Counted from the first letter of the stretch, positions 8,088 through 15,991 are shown. The stretch is DNA of 64,000 nucleotides from Ethanoligenens harbinense YUAN-3 (GCF_000178115.2 NC_014828.1:1395310-1459309), one strand, 5' to 3'. Notes: generated by a model from the letters alone, not told the origin. Program-made: numbers and translations.

Positions 8088-9053
8088 TTACATCCTTGCG
8101 CCCGGCGCCGTCCAATACCACTGATTCCCGGATTTGACGGACCCGACGCCCAGGTTTTTTTTGGCGATGTTGACCGTCCGCTCCGAAATGCCCAGTTCTT
8201 TGGCGCGGCGGAAGACCTCTTCCACAGAAACCGGCTTGGTGAGCATGGTTTTGAGCGCCTCTTCCATTCGCATGGTTTTGGTCTGCACGGTTCCTTCGCC
8301 CGCGAGCAGTTCGTTCACCGTGGTGTCGCAGAAGCCTTTCCATTGGAATCCGTTTTCCGCGTCCAAAGCGAATGCGATGGAGCGCCCTTCCGGTGCCAGG
8401 CTGCTTTTGTCGTGCGCCACCACCCGGATGTCGGGAGAATCTTTCATCCGCCCGACGAGCAGCACGCTTCTCGCCGCGGCCCGGAAATCGATGGAGCCGA
8501 GGCCGCGGTAGGAGGCTTTCAGCCCCTGCGCCTTGTTCATGTGTCCGATGAGAATAACGGCGCATCCGGTGCGCTCCGCCATGCGGCACAGTCGCTTGAA
8601 CATGGGGCGGATTTCGTTTGCCCGGTGCATATCCACCTGGTCGCCGAGATACGCCTGCATCGGGTCGAGCACGATCAGGCGTGCGCCGGTTTCGAGGATG
8701 GCCTGCTCCAGCCTGGCGTCGCAGAGCGTCAGGTCTTTCTGCGATTCATCAATCACCAGAACTTTGGAGCAATCCGCGCCCGACCGTTCCAACCGGGGCT
8801 TGATAGTATCGGCCAGCCCGTCCTCCGCCGATTGGTAGATGACATTGACCGGTTCACCGCCGGCCGCTTCCTCCGGCAGCGGCTCTCCGCGCGTCAGCAG
8901 CGCGATCATCGCCAAAACGAAAGAGGTTTTTCCTTCGCCCGGGTCGCCCTGGATGATGGTCACCTTGCCGTAGGGGATGTACGGATACCACAGCCACCGG
9001 ACTTCCTCGGCGGCGATGTCGCTCATCGCGATAATTTTGCACTCGTTTCTCAT
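8088..9053 (-). CDS. RepA-like / AAA_25 family ATPase of a mobile element
   Basis: A 321-residue RecA-fold ATPase. Walker A is GDPGEGKT (36-43), Walker B-like sequence is LIVLDPMQAYLG (about 128-139), and a RecA/DnaB-type sensor is VILIGHMNKAQG. A winged-helix-like C-terminus (about 260-315) ends the protein. This architecture matches the hexameric RepA/DnaB-like helicases encoded by plasmids, ICEs and prophages of Firmicutes. AGGAGG lies 8 nt before the ATG. Regularly spaced palindromes flank it on both sides, consistent with a replication or maintenance function. Confidence 0.85.
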   Translation of the reverse strand: MRNECKIIAMSDIAAEEVRWLWYPYIPYGKVTIIQGDPGEGKTSFVLAMIALLTRGEPLPEEAAGGEPVNVIYQSAEDGLADTIKPRLERSGADCSKVLVIDESQKDLTLCDARLEQAILETGARLIVLDPMQAYLGDQVDMHRANEIRPMFKRLCRMAERTGCAVILIGHMNKAQGLKASYRGLGSIDFRAAARSVLLVGRMKDSPDIRVVAHDKSSLAPEGRSIAFALDAENGFQWKGFCDTTVNELLAGEGTVQTKTMRMEEALKTMLTKPVSVEEVFRRAKELGISERTVNIAKKNLGVGSVKSGNQWYWTAPGARM

Positions 9054-9113
9054 ATTGGTTTCCTCCTGATTTCGTATGCGCGCCCCCGGCCGGCCTCTGC
9101 TTTTAGGGGCTGA

Positions 9114-9314
9114 CAGAGCCGTTTTGTAATTGAATTACCGCACCACAACAATTACGCTCTCTTTGTAGACGGCAGAGGAACCCAAAACGGTACGTGGAAA
9201 ACAGAAAAAGCAAAATTGAGAGAAAGAGCGGCTCTTGCAAAATTGGAGAGGATTTTGCAGAAGCTCGAGCAGGAGGAGCGCAACAGTGCCTACGGCACAC
9301 GCTGGACGGCATAA
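9114..9314 (+). pseudogene. Possible 3' remnant of a mobile-element gene
   Basis: The plus strand is open for 66 codons to a TAA at 9312-9314 with no convincing start. The C-terminal part looks coding (TEKAKLRERAALAKLERILQ, then charged residues and NSAYGTRWTA) and resembles a charged helical tail. It may be the tail of a lost mobilisation gene. The rest of 9054-9523 holds only repeat set B. Confidence 0.3.
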
Positions 9315-9379
9315 CAAAACAGGCGGGCCGGTGCTTTCCTGCCGCCGGTCTGCCTGCTCTTACAGCATTTTTTCAGATA

Positions 9380-9499
9380 GTGTCGAACTCGACGCACAGC
9401 GGGTGCGGACAAGACGAAAACCCTGCAAATGTGTCGAACTCGACGCATAACACAGCACATGGGAAACCAAATTTTCAGAAAGGTGTCGAACTCGACGCA
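9380..9499. repeat. Three regularly spaced palindromic repeats, set B
   Basis: GTGTCGAACTCGACGCA occurs identically at 9380-9396, 9431-9447 and 9483-9499, with starts 51 and 52 bp apart. Each contains the inverted repeat GTCGA-AC-TCGAC. The spacers (34-35 bp) differ. Together with set A on the other side of the ATPase this suggests paired binding arrays. Confidence 0.85.
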
Positions 9500-9523
9500 C
9501 AACGCAGTGCTACGTCTTTACGT

Positions 9524-10225
9524 TCATTCGCCAAAGGAAAACATCTGAATTTCCTGAAACAGAAACGTCAGTTTGTCAATTCGCTTGCCGGTGTGGAAAT
9601 GTCCGCAATACCACTCATCGTATTGTAGGCGGCTCTCGATTGCCCCCAGCCATTCCTCGGTGCTTTTGTCGACGGTCGACTGGTCAATGCCGGGCAGGAA
9701 AACTTCCGTGGGCTCATATTGCAGCGGGCAGGTGTGAGACAGAACCACATCGACCCGCCAGTTTTCACTTTCCAGCCGCTGTTCCACCCGCGCCTTGACG
9801 GTGTCGGACGGCTGCTCATCCGCCCACCAGTGTTTGCCAAGCGCCAGCCTATAATGTTTATCCACACTGTACGCGCCGCCGATGACAAGACAGTGCCGCC
9901 CGTCGAATTCATAAATCTCGCCGTCTTTGGCAAACAGCAGGTTTGGATACTCCGCTTCCATAAAAACGGCGCCGCCATGCCAAACGGTTTCGGCATAGCC
10001 GGAAACATTTTGCGGGCGCTCTTCGTGGTTGCCATGGATGCAGAACAGCGTGATGGGCAGACGGCTCAGCATTTGTTTGACCTGCCGGTCTTCCTTCGTT
10101 CCGAAACCATTGATTCCCGCGTCGCCGAGGATGATGAGCACGTCCTCTTTCGACGTATGAAACGTCCTGCACATCAAAACAACGCGGGAAAAATTGCGGT
10201 GTGTGTCGCCGGTGATGTAGACCAT
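9524..10225 (-). CDS. Metallophosphoesterase (calcineurin-like)
   Basis: A 233-residue phosphoesterase starting at the ATG with AGGAGG 6 nt upstream (10225). Metal-binding motifs are clear: GDTHRN near the N-terminus, LGDAG, GNHEERP, SHTCP and GHFHTG at the C-terminus. These match the GDxHG-GDxxD-GNHE-H-GHxH pattern of the superfamily. The substrate is not predictable; relatives act on phosphoproteins, nucleotides or cyclic nucleotides. It lies 13 bp after the DUF6809-like gene and probably shares its transcript. Confidence 0.9.
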   Translation of the reverse strand: MVYITGDTHRNFSRVVLMCRTFHTSKEDVLIILGDAGINGFGTKEDRQVKQMLSRLPITLFCIHGNHEERPQNVSGYAETVWHGGAVFMEAEYPNLLFAKDGEIYEFDGRHCLVIGGAYSVDKHYRLALGKHWWADEQPSDTVKARVEQRLESENWRVDVVLSHTCPLQYEPTEVFLPGIDQSTVDKSTEEWLGAIESRLQYDEWYCGHFHTGKRIDKLTFLFQEIQMFSFGE

Positions 10226-10238
10226 GGAGCACCTCCTG

Positions 10239-10502
10239 TCAGCGGGGCAAATCCGGCCGGTCGTATCTATCCAGTTCTTTTGCCAGTTTCCACGCCAGTT
10301 CAAATCCACTGATGAAGCTGTCAAAGGAAATATCGTTGATCAGCTGGTCTTTATCGTCGATGATGCGCAGCACCAGCTTGCGGTCGCCCTTGTTCAGATG
10401 CGTAATCAGCGCCCGATGGTTGGCCTCAATGCGCTGGGCCTGCGGTGTGGCGATCGGTTTGCTGTAGAACCGATGATACAGTGCCTGCAGGATGTATTTC
10501 AT
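10239..10502 (-). CDS. DUF6809-like small protein
   Basis: An 87-residue protein beginning MKYILQALYHRFY, with the later block FISGFELAWKLAKEL. This is the pattern of a small uncharacterised family common on Clostridia mobile elements. The open frame extends further upstream, but that part overlaps the divergent gene's upstream region and lacks a ribosome site. AAGGGGG precedes this ATG. The function is unknown. Confidence 0.7.
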   Translation of the reverse strand: MKYILQALYHRFYSKPIATPQAQRIEANHRALITHLNKGDRKLVLRIIDDKDQLINDISFDSFISGFELAWKLAKELDRYDRPDLPR

Positions 10503-10632
10503 CTGTGCCGCCCCCTTCGCGACACACAATACCACAAAGCGTGCGGGATAGCTACTGGATTCTGATTGCCACCGCCAGCCATTCTTTGACGGTTGCACGC
10601 GCTCCGTGGTATCATAGCGGTGGGTGATTGGA

Positions 10633-11364
10633 ATGGACAGCAACTACATCAGCAGCGTGAAGCTCACCAAACCTCTGCCGGAGGGTTCGTATCTGAACAA
10701 CCTGCAGGCAGTGCGGCATCTCATCCATCAGGGCGGGCTTGCGTTTGAAAAGCCCGTTACCTTTTTGGTCGGTGAAAACGGCACGGGAAAATCCACATTG
10801 CTTGAAGGCATCGCGGCGGCGTATGGCTTTAATCCCGAAGGCGGCACGCGGAATTTCACCTTTTCCACCCGCGCCACCCATTCGGAATTGTACCAATATC
10901 TGACCATCGCGCGGCGCGCGCATGCGAAGGATGGCTTTTTTCTGCGCGCCGAGTGCTTTTACAATCTGGCCAGCAACATCGACGATCTGGGGGTAGAGGA
11001 CAGCTACGGCGGCCGGTCGCTGCACGCGCAGTCGCACGGCGAGAGTTTTCTGGCGCTCATTGAAAACCGCTTCGGCGGAAATGGCGTCTATCTGCTCGAC
11101 GAGCCGGAGGCGGCGCTCTCGCCCAACCGTCTGATGACGCTGCTGGCGCGCATCCATGACTTAGTGCAAAGGCATTCGCAGTTTCTCATTGCCACCCATT
11201 CGCCCATCCTGATGGCGTATCCGGGCGCGGAGGTGCTGGAGCTGACAGCGGACGGCATCCGCGCGGTGAACTATCAAGAAACCGAGCATTACCAGCTCAC
11301 CCGCCGCTTTCTCGAAAACCCGGAGCGGATGTTTCACTATCTGCTGGAGGAAAATAATGACTGA
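10633..11364 (+). CDS. ABC/SMC-type AAA ATPase (single-domain)
   Basis: A 243-residue stand-alone ATPase. Walker A is GENGTGKST, the signature-like sequence is QSHGES, and Walker B with the catalytic glutamate is VYLLDEPEAALSP. The H-loop is ATHSP. This is the layout of the predicted-ATPase family (AAA_21-like) related to Rad50/OLD nucleotide-binding domains. No nuclease domain is attached. A GTG 9 nt upstream is an alternative start. It overlaps the following YjbR-like gene by 8 bp, which suggests translational coupling. Confidence 0.85.
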   Translation: MDSNYISSVKLTKPLPEGSYLNNLQAVRHLIHQGGLAFEKPVTFLVGENGTGKSTLLEGIAAAYGFNPEGGTRNFTFSTRATHSELYQYLTIARRAHAKDGFFLRAECFYNLASNIDDLGVEDSYGGRSLHAQSHGESFLALIENRFGGNGVYLLDEPEAALSPNRLMTLLARIHDLVQRHSQFLIATHSPILMAYPGAEVLELTADGIRAVNYQETEHYQLTRRFLENPERMFHYLLEENND

Positions 11365-11734
11365 AAGTAAAACGGCGGGCTCCATGACCCGCCGCGAGCT
11401 GATTGAATACTGCCTGACTTATCCAGACGCCTACGAGGACTATCCCTTTGACGAGCGCGCGGACGTTCCGGGCGCGTGGACGGTGATGCGCCATGGGCTG
11501 AACCAAAAGAGCTTCGCCTTTGTCTACGAGCGGGATGGGCTGTGTGTCAACCTCAAATGCGAGCCGGAGCAGGCCGACTTTTTCCGAAAAGTCTACGCGG
11601 GCGTGACCCCGGCCTACCATATGAATAAGCAGCACTGGAACACCGTCCACTTGAATAGCGATGTGCCGTGGGACGAGCTGCGCGATATGATTGAGCACAG
11701 CTACCGCCTGACGATGCCAAAGCGCGGCCAATAG
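11357..11734 (+). CDS. MmcQ/YjbR family protein
   Basis: A 125-residue protein with the hallmarks of the family: an N-terminal helix with YCLTYPDAYEDYPF, the central strand pair FAFVYERDGLCVNLKCEP, and the C-terminal block NKQHWNTVHLNSDVP. The fold is CyaY-like and DNA binding is suggested for the family. The physiological role is unclear. Translation is probably coupled to the upstream ATPase by the 8-bp overlap. Confidence 0.9.
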   Translation: MTESKTAGSMTRRELIEYCLTYPDAYEDYPFDERADVPGAWTVMRHGLNQKSFAFVYERDGLCVNLKCEPEQADFFRKVYAGVTPAYHMNKQHWNTVHLNSDVPWDELRDMIEHSYRLTMPKRGQ

Positions 11735-11743
11735 GCGTGCTGC

Positions 11744-12100
11744 TCACTGCCCCAGTAGCCACGCTTCCCATTCCGGCTCTTTAAAACCGACCAAAACAAA
11801 CGCTTCCGTCACCAGCAGCGGGCGCTTTACAAGCATACCGTCGGTGGATAACAGGGCAAGCTGTTCGTCCTCACTCATGGAGGGCAGCTTGTCCTTCAGC
11901 GTCAGCGCTTTGTAGGCAAGGCCGCTGGTGTTGAAGAAGCGTTTGAGCGGCAGGCCGCTGCGTGTGAAATAATCCCGCAGCTCGGCCTCGGTCGGGTTTT
12001 CGACCTTGATATCCCGGACAGTGTAGGCGACACCGTGCTCGTCCAGCCACTTTTGGGCCTTCCGGCAGGTGCTGCAGTTTGGGTAACAAATGAACAGCAT
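11744..12100 (-). CDS. ArsC/Spx-family thioredoxin-fold protein
   Basis: A 118-residue protein with the N-terminal YPNCSTCRKAQKWL motif, in which a CxxC precedes the first helix, and the family C-terminal block LVKRPLLV with the conserved RP. It fits the YffB/ArsC-like branch of the ArsC/Spx family. No ars genes are nearby, so arsenate reduction is not supported. A redox or regulatory role is as likely. Confidence 0.88.
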   Translation of the reverse strand: MLFICYPNCSTCRKAQKWLDEHGVAYTVRDIKVENPTEAELRDYFTRSGLPLKRFFNTSGLAYKALTLKDKLPSMSEDEQLALLSTDGMLVKRPLLVTEAFVLVGFKEPEWEAWLLGQ

Positions 12101-12115
12101 GGATTGGCCCTCCCA

Positions 12116-12661
12116 TTATTGCCGCATCAGCCCGATGATCTTCTCAATGGTGTTCCAGTTGCGGGAGGTCAACCGGGCTTTGTACTGCTTTGCGCCCAGC
12201 ACCTTGCCGCCAAATGCGGAGGATAGCGTTTCTCCTTTAGGCACGATCCAGAACGCGTTGCCCTCCGCCGGGTAAAACTGCTCCTGTTTGCCGTGCGGCG
12301 TGGCGGCAAACAACGCGCCCAATTCCACAGGGAGCATGGCATCATCGCAAAGCAGCAGATAAAGGTGGCAGCCCTCCGGCACCGCGAGCGCGCGGGTGGC
12401 GTTTTGCAGCTCTTCCAACTCCAAAACGCCGCGCAGGTAAATGGGCGCGTCGTAGCCGAGGGCGGATTTTAGCCCGTTTTCGATCAGCAGCTTCAACTCC
12501 TGCGCGGGCTGGTCGGATGCAAACACCACGTTTCCCGTGTTTAGCACCGTACGCGCACCGGAAAAGCCCAACCCGGTGAACGCCGTTTTCAGGGCGTCCA
12601 TAGGGATTTTGTTGCCGTTTACATTGACGCCGCGCAGAAACGCGGCAAAATATGCGGGCAT
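12116..12661 (-). CDS. DUF1697 family protein
   Basis: A 181-residue protein with the family signature at its start (AAFLRGVNVNGNKIPM) and the GNVVFAS block. The ATG at 12661 has AGGGAG 7-8 nt upstream. The frame is open further upstream, but that part antisense-overlaps the next gene. The family is uncharacterised. It forms a run of small same-strand genes with the HHH and TfoX-like proteins. Confidence 0.9.
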   Translation of the reverse strand: MPAYFAAFLRGVNVNGNKIPMDALKTAFTGLGFSGARTVLNTGNVVFASDQPAQELKLLIENGLKSALGYDAPIYLRGVLELEELQNATRALAVPEGCHLYLLLCDDAMLPVELGALFAATPHGKQEQFYPAEGNAFWIVPKGETLSSAFGGKVLGAKQYKARLTSRNWNTIEKIIGLMRQ

Positions 12662-12674
12662 GGCGCGCTCCCTT

Positions 12675-12920
12675 TCAATCCTTCCAGTTCCACCACTTGC
12701 ATTTTGGGGGTTCCGGGTCTGGTGTGGAGGCGAAATAGACCGCGCAGCGGTAAACATAAAGCTGACAGCGGTCGATATGCACGCCCCGTTCCGCGCATTC
12801 GCGCGCGTACAGTTCCTCGGGGTCCGCGCCCCGCAGGGAGGCGATGGTGGTGTCGCCCAACCGAATGAGATCCTGCTCGGTCTGTTTCCCCACGCCGGGG
12901 ATTTTACGCAGCTCGCCCAT
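12675..12920 (-). CDS. Helix-hairpin-helix (Cdd1-like) protein
   Basis: An 81-residue protein with an N-terminal HhH motif (IPGVGKQTEQDLIRLG) followed by a cysteine-containing helical part (RECAERGVHIDRCQLYVYRC). This matches the short Cdd1 'pathogenicity locus' family. It starts 3 bp after the TfoX-like gene ends and is probably co-transcribed. It may bind DNA non-specifically through the HhH. Confidence 0.85.
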   Translation of the reverse strand: MGELRKIPGVGKQTEQDLIRLGDTTIASLRGADPEELYARECAERGVHIDRCQLYVYRCAVYFASTPDPEPPKCKWWNWKD

Positions 12921-12923
12921 GTG

Positions 12924-13181
12924 TTACCCCTTGTTCGCGTGATAAAAGGCGCTCAGCTCCGCTTTTGCACCCGTGCCGAGGTTGTGCCAGCGGATGCCGC
13001 GGATAGCCCCCTCCAGCGCCGAAAGGCGCATGATGCAGGCGGAGGGGTCAATAGCCTTGATGCGCAGCCATGCCTCGTGGCTGCCCACGGTTTCCAGTTC
13101 CTGCGGCGTGGTGATGCCGACCTGCTCGAGCTGCTTTTCCAGCGTCGGGCCGATATTGACGAGTTTTGCAAGTGTGCCCAT
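12924..13181 (-). CDS. TfoX C-terminal domain protein
   Basis: An 85-residue stand-alone version of the TfoX/Sxy C-terminal domain (LVNIGPTLEKQLEQVGI, then a-LRI-A-DPSACIMRL-ALEGAI-GIRWH-L). The N-terminal TfoX domain is absent, as in many Firmicutes proteins. A competence role should not be assumed. It is the first gene of the group that includes the HhH and DUF1697 genes. Confidence 0.88.
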   Translation of the reverse strand: MGTLAKLVNIGPTLEKQLEQVGITTPQELETVGSHEAWLRIKAIDPSACIMRLSALEGAIRGIRWHNLGTGAKAELSAFYHANKG

Positions 13182-13256
13182 GCGCTAAACCTCCCATCCT
13201 GTCGATATTTCTATTGTACCATGTCCGCGTGCGTACTGAAAGGCACGCTGCCGATG

Positions 13257-13376
13257 TGAGACATGATGTCACATTTTTTAGCCGCCAGCCCTGTTTTGAG
13301 ACATCATGGTATACTTTGTCCGGCAAACCACGGCGTACAACCCCGGCGGGCCCTATTGTGTGACATCATGGTATAC
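13257..13376. promoter_or_regulatory. Operator-like repeat cluster in the 13182-13638 gap
   Basis: A perfect palindrome TGAGACATGATGTCACA (13257-13273, apart from one A/T position) is followed by direct half-site copies TGAGACATCATGGTATAC (13297-13314) and TGTGACATCATGGTATAC (13359-13376). The last two end in TATAC, which could be part of a -10 box. Otherwise the 457-bp gap between the TfoX-like gene and the phosphatidyltransferase contains no gene. An inverted repeat CAACGCAA/TTGCGTTG lies near 13475-13510. Confidence 0.5.
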
Positions 13377-13638
13377 GTTATCGGGGAAAGCATCCCGTCA
13401 AGCTGAAAAGGCCTTTGAACATCTATTGATGAAAGCGATTGGGAAGGCATCGGTGGGCATGCATTCGTTGCCGCGACAACGCAAGCATTATTGCCGGGGC
13501 CTTTGCGTTGCTTTTGCAATAAAAACCAAAATCGGTTACGGTGGGGACAATGCTGCATCAAAAACACAGACATAGAACCCTTGCCGTTTTCCGCGAAATC
13601 CGGTAAGCTGAAGGGAAGAACCACAAGGGGGGCTGCCT

Positions 13639-14181
13639 GTGAATCGAAAAGCGATCCCCAATCTTTTGACCGCCACGCACATGGTTTTGACAGTGGCGCT
13701 GCTGCTCCCGACGGTGCCGAGTGCTGCGTTCGCCGTGCTTTATCTCGCCGCCGGGCTGACGGACATGCTCGACGGCTGGCTGGCCCGCCGCCTGCTCGCC
13801 GAAAGCGTCTTTGGCGCGAGGTTGGATTCCGCCGCGGACTTCTTCTTTGTCGTTGTGGCGTTGTTCCGCCTGTGGCCAGTGGCGGCACCGGGGACGGCCG
13901 TGCTGCTGTGGGTGGGCGCCATCGCGGTTCTGCGTCTGGGCGCGGCGTTGGCCGCAAAAGTCCGGTTTGGCAGGTTCAACTTTTTGCATACCTGCGCCAA
14001 CAAATACACGGGCCTGCTGCTGTTCTGCTATCCGTTTTCGCTGTTTTTTACGCGGTCGCAGATCGTCTTATACATCCTCTGCGCGGCGGCGACACTTTCC
14101 GCAGCGGAGGAACTGCTCGTGGAACTCACCGTCAAACATTGGGACCCGAACCGCGCGGGACTTTTGATAAAAGCGAAGTGA
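13639..14181 (+). CDS. CDP-alcohol phosphatidyltransferase family membrane protein
   Basis: A 180-residue integral membrane enzyme. The family signature DxxDGxxAR(x8)GxxxDxxxD is complete in DMLDGWLARRLLAESVFGARLDSAAD, read in segments from about residue 42 to 67. About five hydrophobic segments follow. It transfers a phosphoalcohol from CDP-diacylglycerol or a CDP-alcohol (PgsA-like). The exact substrate cannot be read from the sequence. A second family member is at 22820-23419. Confidence 0.9.
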   Translation: MNRKAIPNLLTATHMVLTVALLLPTVPSAAFAVLYLAAGLTDMLDGWLARRLLAESVFGARLDSAADFFFVVVALFRLWPVAAPGTAVLLWVGAIAVLRLGAALAAKVRFGRFNFLHTCANKYTGLLLFCYPFSLFFTRSQIVLYILCAAATLSAAEELLVELTVKHWDPNRAGLLIKAK

Positions 14182-14199
14182 GATTGGTTCGATAAACGG

Positions 14200-14973
14200 T
14201 CAACGGCCACTGTCCAGGCTCTCCGCATCCTTTTTCCGCCTGCGAAACGCGTTGACATTGTAATGGTTGCGGCAGGTGACCGAGCAGAACTCACTGCGGG
14301 CGTTTGGATTGTGGTAAACGCTGCCGCAGAATTTGCATGCTTTCAGCGGCGCGGCGGGGTCGGTGACCGCGCGGGCATAGGCGGGGCGCAGCACCACCAG
14401 CAGGTTTTGTGGTTTCCAGAGAAGCTGAGGGTTTTCACCAAACGTCAGCTGAAAAGCAAGGCCGTCCGATTCTTCCGTGGTTCCGCGCGCCTAGGCCGCC
14501 CGTAGTTTCTCCTGCTTTCCGGCGGGAACGGCATTGCCCCGTGTCGCCAGAAAATGTGCGTAACCTGCCGCCAGCTTCGCCGCAAAGTGGTCGAGCGGCT
14601 CGCCGTAGTCGTGGGAGAAAACATCGTGATAAAGCGGGGATGCGCCGCTGTTTTCCGCGCGCCCGTCACTGTAGAACAGCTTTTGCGCTGGCGTGGCTGG
14701 CGTGCCAAGCCCCAGCAGGCCGTGCCGTCTTGCAAAATCCAGGCAGGCCCGCTTCGGGCTATCCTCGTTCCAGACACTTCTCCCGGCGTTGAGCGCGTCC
14801 ACCGCCAGTTCCTCGGGGCGTTCCGCGCAGTTATAGGAAATTGCCCCCGCCGTTTTTGCCGGGCGGAGATATCTCAAGCCGTTCACTTCGACAATCTCAT
14901 AGTCCGACCAGCGCACCCACGGCGTGTTCAGACTCCGAAACCAATCACTATCTGTCATATCGTAGACCTCCAT
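14200..14973 (-). pseudogene. Zinc-finger protein gene interrupted by an in-frame TAG
   Basis: Two pieces lie in the same frame: 14973-14491 (160 codons, ending QEKLRAA) and 14490-14200, separated only by an amber codon at 14493-14491. The downstream piece has no start codon of its own at its beginning. It carries CKFCG...FCSVTCRNHYNVNAFRRRKK, a four-cysteine zinc ribbon like those closing CGNR/ABATE or DUF6076-type proteins. The simplest reading is a CAG-to-TAG nonsense mutation (A-A-Q-A-R-G). A truncated 160-residue product remains possible. Readthrough cannot be excluded, but nothing nearby supports it. Confidence 0.7.
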
Positions 14974-15086
14974 TTAAAGAACGCAGGCAGCCCGGTGGTT
15001 CCTTCGCCGGGCTGCCTGCGTTGTTATGCCGCCCGACGCTTTTCCTGCCTGCTTTTCAGAATTTGCGCTTTGAGCTTTGGATAAAT

Positions 15087-15446
15087 CTAACCTGCTGCGA
15101 GCCAGCTGACCATGAACGGCCAGAGTGGCCAGCAGATAACGCCGCACGCTGCCGCAATCTTAGACGTTTTGAAGTGATGTACTACGTTTAAGAAGAGAAC
15201 TTCCTTTTGCGGGAGGGTTAGGTCCCGGATGACGTTGCTGACCGCTTCGTCGGTCACCAGTTCATGCAGGTCTTTCGCCCGGTGCGAAAAAATCAAGTCG
15301 GCCCAGTCCTCGCATTGGCTGAGCCTCAGCATTTTTACGCCGGGGATGCTTTCCTCGTCCACCGCCTGCCGGTCGGCGAGGGTTGTGTCCGCATCATCCC
15401 GATGAGCCTGGTGCCGTCGGTCATTGTTGCGTTCACCTTTGTCCAA
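15087..15446 (-). pseudogene. Truncated sigma-70-like region 4 protein (mobile-element type)
   Basis: The core VKMLRLSQCEDWADLIFSH ... DLHELVTDEAVSNVIRDL, followed by PQKEVLFLNVV and KTSKIAAACGV, matches the small sigma-like proteins of Clostridia conjugative elements. These normally continue into the recognition helix and a further 40-50 residues. Here the helix is lost and the frame runs into an unrelated hydrophobic tail (ICWPLWPFMVSWLAAG). The N-terminal 30 residues are also atypical. I read it as a decayed remnant. Confidence 0.6.
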
Positions 15447-15549
15447 TGTAACGCGAGTAAGTCGTTTGGCTGATGTTTAACAAATCGGCCAATGCCTGCT
15501 GGTTCAAATCCCGGTCTTCCCGCAAAGCTCGTATTCTTAGGCCCATCAT
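15433..15549 (-). pseudogene. Truncated XRE-family HTH gene
   Basis: A 38-codon frame, too short to be caught by routine gene calling. It encodes LRIRALREDRDLNQQALADL and then LLNISQTTYSRY, a classic XRE helix-turn-helix, before stopping at IGQR. Complete relatives run about 30 residues further. Its ATG overlaps the stop of the ribbon-helix-helix gene (ATGATG). It is probably a fragment left by a deletion that joined it to the sigma-like remnant. Confidence 0.6.
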
Positions 15550-15716
15550 TGTGTGTTCAGCTCAATTTTTCCATGTGCTTTTTCATAGCTCTCAATGCAA
15601 TCCCGAATTAAAACCAGAATTTGGCTGTTGGCAGAACGGCCTTCGTAGTCGGCCACCACATGCAGCTTGTTTAAAATTTCCTCATCAATGCGAATAGAAA
15701 GGCTTTTCACAGACAT
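15546..15716 (-). CDS. Small ribbon-helix-helix (Arc-type) DNA-binding protein
   Basis: A 56-residue protein, MSVKSLSIRIDEEILNKLHV and onward, with the RHH pattern: an N-terminal beta strand (KSLSIRID), helix A, the turn YEGRSANS, and helix B (QILVLIRDCIESYEKAH). GGGGTG lies upstream of the ATG. It probably binds the inverted repeat immediately upstream of its own start and represses this divergent promoter region. The genes behind it are broken, so it may be the last working part of a mobile-element regulatory module. Confidence 0.8.
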   Translation of the reverse strand: MSVKSLSIRIDEEILNKLHVVADYEGRSANSQILVLIRDCIESYEKAHGKIELNTQ

Positions 15717-15729
15717 AAATACACCCCAT

Positions 15730-15752
15730 AATAAATATATAATGTATTTATT
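15730..15752. promoter_or_regulatory. Inverted repeat, probable operator of the RHH protein
   Basis: AATAAATA-tataatg-TATTTATT is a perfect 8-bp inverted repeat, 14 bp upstream of the RHH start codon. It sits in an AT-rich region between divergent genes. Autoregulation by a dimer of dimers is typical of RHH proteins. The link is inferred. Confidence 0.5.
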
Positions 15753-15826
15753 TTAGATGTATTTTATGCTATACTGCTATTTATAAACGCATAATATGTT
15801 TACTTTATATTCATAGAGGTCGTAGT

Positions 15827-15991
15827 ATGGCAGATTATCAGCAGATGTATCTTAAATTGTTCAATAAAATCACAGACATCATCGAGGAATTACAGCAAAT
15901 TCAAGAAGAAGTGGAGGAGCTTTACATAAAGGGCTCAGAGCCGGATTTAACCGTGTTGAAATCGCAGAAGACAGATCGCGTCGAAAAATGA
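15827..15991 (+). CDS. Small conserved-looking helical protein
   Basis: A 54-codon gene with AGAGGT 7 nt upstream of the ATG. The product is acidic and helical (KLFNKITDIIEELQQIQEEV ... ELYIKGSEPDLTVLK). Small proteins of this look are frequent on Firmicutes mobile elements and have no known function. It is divergent from the RHH gene and may be controlled by the operator between them. Confidence 0.65.
   Translation: MADYQQMYLKLFNKITDIIEELQQIQEEVEELYIKGSEPDLTVLKSQKTDRVEK

Noticed and set aside
9380-9499. Regular repeats could be a mini CRISPR array
   Set aside because: The repeats are only 17 bp and fully palindromic, there are just three copies, no cas gene is near, and a second unrelated set with the same phasing exists on the other side of the ATPase.
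9194-9628. 144-codon plus-strand frame across repeat set B
   Set aside because: Its product is shaped by the DNA repeats and overlaps the end of the metallophosphoesterase gene. Another frame in 9114-9314 looks more coding.
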